From the NCBI GenBank assembly GCA_008802785.1, contig VUYT01000017.1, positions 349,572 to 413,571 on the forward strand: a stretch of 64,000 bases of DNA. Reading direction: 5' to 3'. Made by a program: the position numbers and the translations under genes. Positions 57,933 to 64,000 of the stretch are shown here, piece after piece; position 1 is the stretch's first letter; every line of letters starts with the position of its first letter. Source of the stretch: Symmetrospora coprosmae. Taxonomy: Eukaryota; Basidiomycota; Cystobasidiomycetes; Symmetrosporaceae. Under the pieces are notes generated by a model that worked only from the letters and a program-made list of their open reading frames with translations, did no database searches and was not told the DNA's origin.

Positions 57933-59600
57933 ATGCCATTCAGAACGCAGGCATTTGTGAACGGGGCGGTCAACGCCGGCTTCGTGCTGCAAGACATCGA
58001 GTTGGATGATCCTCAGCCTACAGAGGTGCTGGTGCAGATCAAGAGCTGTGGTCTCTGTCATACAGGTACGTTCCTCTGGCTTTAGCTCTTGCTCCTTCTT
58101 TCGCTCGTGGCGCCTTGTTCCCATAAGCAGCTGCCGCGCCACGAGCCCAGCTGAACGTCACACCGCAACTCCCGCAGACCTTCTCATCGAAAATGGTGCA
58201 TTCCCCTCGGCCTTTCCTAGCGTGGCAGGACACGAAGGCTCTGGGATCGTCCTAAAAGTCGGCTCCGAAGTCACCCGCGTTCAGGAGGGCGACAGCGTCC
58301 TCCTCAGCTTCTCATACTGCCAGAACTGCAAGGTCTGCAAGAATGGTCACCCTGCTAGCTGCAAGACATGGACTGCACTCAACTTCGGGTGCGTCCCAGC
58401 TTGCCATGCATGGCATTCGCTCGCGCTGAGCCGGAACCGACGCTCGGAGTAGGCGTCTGCGCCCCGACGGCTCAGATACGTCTGCCACGCTCGACGGCAA
58501 GCGCATTCACGGTACCTTCTTCGGGCAGTCAGCTTTCGCAAAGCACGCTCTCGTAGTCGAGTCGTCGGTCACGAAGGTTCCGAGCGACACCGACCTAGTC
58601 ATGCTCAGTCCGCTCGGCTGTGGGATGCAGACGGGGTCTGGAGCCGTTCTTAACGGTAGGTCTTGTTCGAGAGCCTTTCCGGTGCTGTACCAGGTCGGTG
58701 AACTGATTGCGCCACGCCAGTCCTCAAGCCAGAGAGTCCAAAAGAGAGCTCCCTGGTCGTGTTCGGCGCCGGAGCAGTCGGCATGGCCGCTGTTTTCGCT
58801 GCTGCCTATGTTGGCATCAAGACCATCGTCATTGTGGATCTGCTCGACAGCCGCCTGGAATTGGCAAAGTCGCTTGGAGCAACGCATTCCATTAATGGGA
58901 AAGACAAGGGTAAGCGGCTGCCGCCTTCTCTTGACAAAGAGCCAGTGGAGGGAGCCTGACTGACGACGACTTTCCCTTCGCTGCGCAGACATCCTCGAAC
59001 AGCTGTCCGCGCTCACTGACGGTGGGGCAGACTATTCAATTGATGCGACCGGCGCGGCACCGTGCATCAAGAACGCTTGGGAGGTCCGTGACAACCTGAT
59101 TTGGTACGAGCAAGCTGATTCTGTGCTGACGACTGCATTGTTCGTTCCAGTGTCTGGGTCCTTTCGGAAAGATGGTGCGATACTAGGCGTCATGCCATCT
59201 GCCTAGTAACCGAAAGCTGACCGACGCTCGTTTACTTGCTGCATCACAGGTTCAGCTCGGGACACCAGGCCCAGGTGAGTCAGTGTGCGAGAGCTCAGCG
59301 GTGGACGTATCGCTGATGGAGACCTTGCGGGCAGGACCAACCGCCAATATTCCAATCCATGACGCCGTCTGCCTCTCCCGGACCTACCATGGGTGCTGCG
59401 AAGGCGACTCCAATCCGCCGATTTTCATTGAGCGCCTTGCCAAGATGGTCAAGGACGGCCACTTCCCCATCGAGAAGATCAGCAGAGTGTACAAGTTGCC
59501 GGTTGGTGGAGACGCGCAGGAAGCGCAAAAGGTTTTCGAGGAGGCCGTTCACGCCATGCACACGGGCGAGGTGATCAAGCCCATCATTCAGTTCTCGTGA
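57933..59600 (+). CDS. Zinc-dependent alcohol dehydrogenase, aryl-alcohol type
   Basis: This is a medium-chain dehydrogenase/reductase, likely cytosolic and NAD-dependent. Eight exons: 57933-58065, 58178-58388, 58453-58655, 58721-58909, 58989-59083, 59151-59174 (24 nt), 59250-59274 (25 nt) and 59335-59600, giving 381 aa. Catalytic zinc ligands lie in CGLCHTD and SVAGHEGSG. The structural-zinc cysteines are in SFSYCQNCKVCKNGHPASC. The Rossmann motif is VVFGAGAVGMAAV with D in IVIVDLLDSRLELA (NAD preference). LGCGMQTGSGAVLNVLKP strongly resembles bacterial aryl/benzyl-alcohol dehydrogenases. It is followed 290 nt downstream by a carboxymuconate-cyclase-like gene. The aryl specificity is an inference from motif likeness. 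Confidence 0.9.
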
Positions 59601-59891
59601 TGTTAAATCAGTGTAACTTTCAGCAGCATTGTGTTTTGTCATTTATCGGTTGATGGGCGACAACGCGCTTACTATTTGAGCCATCCATTCTGAGCCGAGA
59701 AGATCTGAAGAGGACCTTGCCGAGATCCGGAAGATGTCCGCGCGAACGTTGCTCAGCCTTCTCGTCTTTCAACCTATACCTGTGAGGCGCAATCAGTCTA
59801 GATGCAGTCGGTCTTGTCACAGGCTGTACGTTGTGTGGGAGATGTCCGGCATACCATGCGAGCTGACGACCGTCCAAAGCAGACGTCGGCC

Positions 59892-61503
59892 ATGAGAGCC
59901 GGAGCATCCGCCGTGAACGACCTGGTCGCTGATCTCAATTACCGCGCCGGCGTGCACTACATCCTGTCTGGTGCGCTGAAACATGCTCTGCGGTGCACAA
60001 TGACTTCCCGCTCACGGCTCCGCTCTTATTCAGGCTCCTTCAAGTCTACAGCGCTGTACCTGCTGGCATTCGACCCAGTTCTTCGGACGCTGAACGTCAC
60101 ATCCACTTTCGATGGCTTCGGTCCTCACCAGTATCTTGCGTTCAACGAGAACCGCAGCCGCATTTATGCAACGACCTGGGCAACCCCACCTCATCTGAGC
60201 GCTTGGGCAGTCGAACGGAGCTCCTCGGACGCCTCAGTACAGGAAGCGCCCACCCTGCGCCACCTCGGCAATGCGGACATCAGTGAGGGCATTCTGTAAG
60301 CTGTAAGCTCACAATGCGGTCATGTACTCATTCCGCCTCCGTGAGAATTGCAGCCGCCGTTTCGTCCTACATCTCCGTCACCGAACGCGCCATCTATTCG
60401 GCTGGTGGCCCGACAGCAGAGGTGCACGACTTCTCGACGGAAGGTGGCTTTGGGAGCAAGCTACAACAGCTGGCTTTCGTGCCAGACAACGACCTGGCTG
60501 ACACTGACAAGACCAGGAAGGCCTTGGTAGGTCTGCGGCCTCCGAGACCTGCGACAGTCCCCAGCTGAACCTCAATTCATGCCCGGTTGTCCTCAGCGCA
60601 TTGGCTCGCACGGGTTTGATATCACAAAAGATGGCAAGGCCTTCATACCGCATCTGTGGGTGCATCTCTGCTGGACTTGCCTTTGATCAGCGACGGTTAA
60701 TCATTGTACCGCCGGTCTTTTGCTTCTGGCTGTCTTAGAGGGCATAACTCGATTTATATGTACGAGATCGATACACTGGGTACTGAGGGCGAGCTGCATC
60801 TTCTGAGCGAGAACAAGTCGCCTCGAGAGGGCGACGGACCGAGACACGTCTGGCCACATCCGAACGGCAAGATTCTGTACTCGGTGAGCCTGTGAAGCGA
60901 TACGGGTAGCTCGAAGGTACACGCATGGCTGAGCACTTGTCCTGACTTTCAGGTCACGGAACATAGTGAGCAGGTCTCAGACGGGAGTGGCGCGTTGGCC
61001 TGGGCCCGGCAGGCTAACCGAGTCGCGTATCTACGGTTCCCCTAGCCAACTTCATCGATGTGTACGAGATCCAGTCAAGCAGCTTGAAGCATGTTCAGAG
61101 TGGGAGCATTGTCCCCTCTGATAAAGACCCGCATCAGTACCGCGGCAACACCCTGCGGCTGTCGCGGGATGGCGAGTTCATCTTCGGCTCCACCCGCGGC
61201 TCTGGAGTGAACGGCTACGTAGCAGCCTTCGCCATCAATCCAAGCACGGGCAAGATGATCTCGACAGAGGCGGTGGCCTTATACGAGATGCCGACCACGG
61301 GCGGTATCGCCGGCGCCATCGAGCCTGCATTCTGGAAAGGGTCCGAAGGCATCGCTGGACAAGACTACATGGTTCTTGTCGATGAGGAGGAGGGCTTCGT
61401 CAGGATTCTGGGATGGAGCAAAGGTACGCGACAGTTTAAGGACATCGCCTCTAGGACGCTGCCGGCCGGCGTGTCTGCTTCTCACGCGATCTGGCTATCG
61501 TAG
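59892..61503 (+). CDS. Carboxy-cis,cis-muconate cyclase / lactonase beta-propeller family
   Basis: Seven exons: 59892-59970, 60034-60282, 60354-60526, 60597-60655, 60739-60883, 60953-60965 (13 nt) and 61046-61503, giving 391 aa in phase throughout. The fold is the seven-bladed propeller of the 6-phosphogluconolactonase/CMLE superfamily. Landmarks are HYILSG joined to SFKSTALYLLAFDP, GFGPHQYLAFN, GPRHVWPHPNGKILYS, and NFIDVYEI with the blade end DPHQYRGNTLRLSRDGEFIF. The eukaryotic enzyme cyclises 3-carboxymuconate in the protocatechuate branch of aromatic catabolism. The start is uncertain: in-frame ATGs also exist at 59802 and 59856, and I prefer 59892 because it sits closest to the conserved N-terminus. 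An alternative identity is another propeller lactonase. Confidence 0.8.
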
Positions 61504-61598
61504 AAAGCACGATGCGAGACCAGGCGCGACTGCCAATAGAGCATTGTGTGGCAATTTACAGTGACATAAGACCAATACCTGCCAACTCGTACACCTCC

Positions 61599-62717
61599 TC
61601 ACTGCGCCTTCTTTTCCTTGCTGACCGGCTTGACGGCCACCCGCTGCCCTGAAGATGTCGGCGTTGCCGCCCCGAGCTTCTTTCCCCTGCTGGAGGCTGG
61701 GGCATTCGCTGGAAGGTAGTGCGTGAGCGCGACCCGAATCACATACATTGAGGTGAGGTAGAGGACGACGGTGGCTTTGGCCCCCAGCGGCGTCATGAAA
61801 GCCTTTGGCTTGCCGACGAGGAACTCGTTGATGGGTTCGTAGGCTGGGTGCGATAGGGTCGCGATGCCGTAGATGGCAGCTGCGATGGCGCCTGCCCAGA
61901 GGTCCATGGTGGGAAGGAGGCCGCTATTGTTGGGCGTAGATGAGGACCAGTCATAGCTTCGGTCAGTCTACGCAGTCACGGCGGTGCACAGCACAGGCGA
62001 CCCACCCCTTGAGGAAAGCAGGCGTCTTCAAGCTCCATTCCTTGTCCCACACGCCAAAGAAGCCTGCCGCGGCTCCGCCACCCATACTGGCGACAGCTCC
62101 GAGGATGAGCTGGGCGAGCAGGCTCTCCCTCACCTGGACGTTCGAGTGGTTCTTGGCCGCAGAGATGGCAGCAATAATGGGCGTTGAGCGGCAGATCGCG
62201 TCCAGAGGCGGGTACATGGTATCCATGACGCGCCCAGACGGCCACGAGATGCGGTTGCTCGAGACGGATGGGAGGATGGAGCCGAACAGGGTCGTCATTG
62301 CGAGATGGACGGAGCAGTAGATGATCCATGGCGTGACAGAGTAGAGCTGGACGGGAGGGAGGCACAGCAGGGCATTCGTCCAGAGACCACCTCCCCAGGC
62401 CTGCGACCGCGACGCGGAAGTGAGCGGATGCGGATACGGAAACGGATGCGGAGGTCAGCCCGATGATGACAGCAGTCGCTCAGCGCCAGATCAGACGAGA
62501 GGAGGACGACGCGCACCATGACGAGGAAGCCAGCGAGATGCTGGAATGGGGGCAGCTTGTGCCCAGAGGCCTTGACTTTGCTCGAGTACGCGTGCGATAT
62601 CCTGACGGCATGGAGCACGAGGGGCAGCGGGTATGGAAAGTAGGCTGGATGCACGACCGACGTCGATATCGTCTCAGTGATGAGCGCAGTCGGGCGCAGC
62701 AACGCTCGGTACGCCAT
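61599..62717 (-). CDS. Polytopic membrane protein, TRIC-cation-channel-like (tentative)
   Basis: Three exons on the minus strand (62717-62517, 62400-62006, 61923-61599) give 306 aa, the usual TRIC size. Membrane segments include FQHLAGFLVM joined to AWGGGLWTNALL, VTPWIIYCSVHLAMTTLFGS, LLAQLILGAVASMGGGAAAG, MDLWAGAIAAAIYGIATL and ATVVLYLTSMYVIRVAL. A soluble stretch has YPPLDAICRSTPIIAAIS and the C-terminus is Lys/Ser-rich. The order of helices and the P-L-D segment recall trimeric intracellular cation channels of the ER, but I cannot align it here. The start at 62717 is the first ATG of an open frame that extends without Met to 62774. Splice sites are GTGCGC/GCAG and GTGGGT/ATAG. Confidence 0.5.
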
Positions 62718-62824
62718 TTTTGCGCTGCTACAGTAGTATGCAAGATCAGGATGGACAGCGGCGGTGATGAACAAGGGAGACGCAAAGAGCTTCGGCGAAA
62801 CGTGGGCCAGCGGCAGGGATGCGC

Positions 62825-63356
62825 TTACAGCCTGCAGGTCTGTGCAACGAGGAGGATGGCCAGTGGGTCACTGCGCTCAATGATCTGTAGCCAGAACGCG
62901 TCAGCCTTGCTCGAGTGGATGATCGACTCCCCTCACGTTGATTAGCAGCTCTTCCGGCAGATCCAGGAGCTTGCCTTGCACTGCCTCGCCTGTCGTAGGA
63001 ATGACGCCCGCTTCCAGTAACTTGACTCGGTCGATGTCCCTTTCGAGCTTGCTGTTGTCTTCCTCGGCCTGTCGAACGCGCTCTTTGAGTTCAGCGAGCT
63101 GGGCTGGGTCCGGCTCCGTGGCGGAGGTCCATTCGGGCACGTCGCGTATCCCCGCGCGTAAAGAGGCCACAATGTCGAAGCAAGGTACTGGAGCGGGCTT
63201 GTATTGCTCGTCTGTGGTCAGGCGTCATCAGCACAGCTCGCCGCTGCCGTCTCTGGGCTCAGCTGCCGGCTCACAAAAGGTGCTGCAGCCAAAGTCGGCC
63301 TTGAGTCTATCGTACGCCTCACGTCCTTCCCTGCAGATCTCTCCAGGCTTGCACAT
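62825..63356 (-). CDS. Short F-box-like protein, possibly truncated
   Basis: Three exons on the minus strand (63356-63275, 63211-62937, 62884-62825) give 138 aa. The middle is a coiled coil (LAELKERVRQAEEDNSKLER). The end, LLDLPEELLIN joined to IIERSDPLAILLVAQTCRL, resembles the first half of an F-box. The TAA stop at 62827-62825 is embedded in an ideal splice donor (gtaagc), so the gene may continue into an exon I could not find before the TRIC-like gene starts at 62717. If real as it stands, it would be a minimal F-box adaptor without a substrate domain. The start codon is supported only by phase and a compact first exon. Confidence 0.5.
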
Positions 63357-64000
63357 AGTGTAGGCGTCAAGGATGTGTATGGTAGAGAGTCAACAGTCAC
63401 GCTCAGCGCTGGCGCGTACATCGCTCGCTCAGTCCTGTGTACAATGGTTGTCTCGCCTGTGTCGCCACCTGGTGGCAAAGTAGTCGCGCACGCTGTGCCG
63501 TTGCCCCTGACCTTTCCTCTCGTCCGCAAAGTACAACAATACTGCAAATCGCACTCTCTGTCATCTGCGTGGAGCAATCTGCTCAATCTGCTGCTCGCCG
63601 TCTCCATCCCTCTCTGCTCGTCCCTGCCGCGCCGCACCCGCCCTCGTTGGTCCCTCTCAGTCCTCTGGATCCTCGCCCACCCTCGCCCACCGCTACCGCA
63701 CTCGACCGCATCCTCCCTCGGCAGCAGCAGCATCCCCATCAGCAGCGCCTCCTCCTCGCCGCCTACCCCACGCTGGGGCTCTTGACCACCCTGCCGCTGC
63801 TGTGTTCGGCTGGCCTTTTCCGCGGTCCCCTAGCTCCGGCAACCTGGGGGCCGTCGGGGTCCAGCTGTGATGCGCGGCGCAGGTGTGACTGGAGTCGCAC
63901 GTAGGGCCTCAGGTGGATGCTCTGTACTGGCTCGCAGGTGCTCCGCGGTGGCCTAGTACTCTCAAGGCCTGCAGCGTGTCTAGCTCCGGCAACCTGACAC
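63357..64000. other. Right-edge region, no supported gene
   Basis: About 640 nt that probably serve as the promoter of the minus-strand F-box-like gene and perhaps of a plus-strand gene beyond the window. The plus frame at 63437-63904 includes a hydrophobic run (LLLAAYPTLGLLTTLPLLCSA) but lacks other support. A 17-bp direct repeat is present (63830-63846 and 63980-63996). Confidence 0.4.
63830..63996. repeat. 17-bp direct repeat, copies 150 bp apart
   Basis: The sequence ctagctccggcaacctg occurs at 63830-63846 and again at 63980-63996. Both copies are on the plus strand and exactly 150 bp apart. Function unknown. Confidence 0.8.

Noticed and set aside
1-64000. CRISPR arrays, insertion sequences, bacterial-type operons or rRNA genes
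   Set aside because: None seen; gene structure is fully eukaryotic and no transposase, reverse transcriptase or long terminal repeats were recognised.

Overview
This is nuclear DNA from a filamentous-type or dimorphic basidiomycete fungus. Three things point there. Nearly every gene is split by several 50-150 nt GT-AG introns, mostly with GTGAGT-like donors and CTNAN branch sites. Fungus-only proteins are present (translation elongation factor eEF3, a Snz/Sno vitamin B6 pair, a fungal-type C2H2 activator). Base composition and dense gene packing fit GC-rich Ustilaginomycotina or Pucciniomycotina. The genus cannot be fixed from sequence alone. For most spliced genes I placed exon borders by hand, so that phase is kept and the summed coding length divides by three.

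Layout, left to right. 1-3.9 kb: pyridoxal-phosphate synthase pair PDX1 (5' truncated by the window) and PDX2, then an atypical kinase-like gene. 4.2-8.7 kb: an unknown minus-strand gene, GPI-transamidase subunit GAA1, and the bisphosphate nucleotidase HAL2/MET22. 9.6-11.5 kb: a six-cysteine small secreted protein and the LCL3-type nuclease. 11.8-16.2 kb: the second-largest subunit of RNA polymerase III. 16.5-16.8 kb: a TTCC microsatellite holding a 100-N assembly gap. 16.9-24.5 kb: a small gene sharing an N-terminal module with a larger zinc-finger/nuclease-like gene, an O-methyltransferase, and a DHHC-family palmitoyltransferase with a DHCC motif. 24.8-34.2 kb: eEF3 and a 14-exon C2H2 plus fungal_trans regulator with a 17-nt micro-exon. 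34.9-42.9 kb: a GT90 glycosyltransferase, a SAM methyltransferase, complex III subunit QCR9, a glycolipid transfer protein and the copper chaperone ATX1. 43.1-46.5 kb: a gene-poor block with one tRNA gene. 46.5-55.4 kb: an unknown single-exon gene, the copper ATPase CCC2 and a CorA-type magnesium transporter. 55.8-63.4 kb: a structurally confusing hypothetical gene, an aryl-alcohol-type dehydrogenase next to a carboxymuconate-cyclase-like propeller protein, a TRIC-like membrane protein and a short F-box-like gene.

The most striking observation is the tRNA-Pro(UGG) gene at 44401-44552 (minus). It folds correctly only if two introns are removed: a 17-nt intron at the canonical 37/38 site, and a 63-nt insert in the variable loop. 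The insert carries a perfect spliceosomal signature (GTGAGT donor, CTAAT branch-like site, TACAG acceptor). Other linkages worth noting are ATX1 near CCC2 (copper delivery), PDX1-PDX2 in tandem, and the dehydrogenase-lactonase pair that may act in aromatic catabolism.
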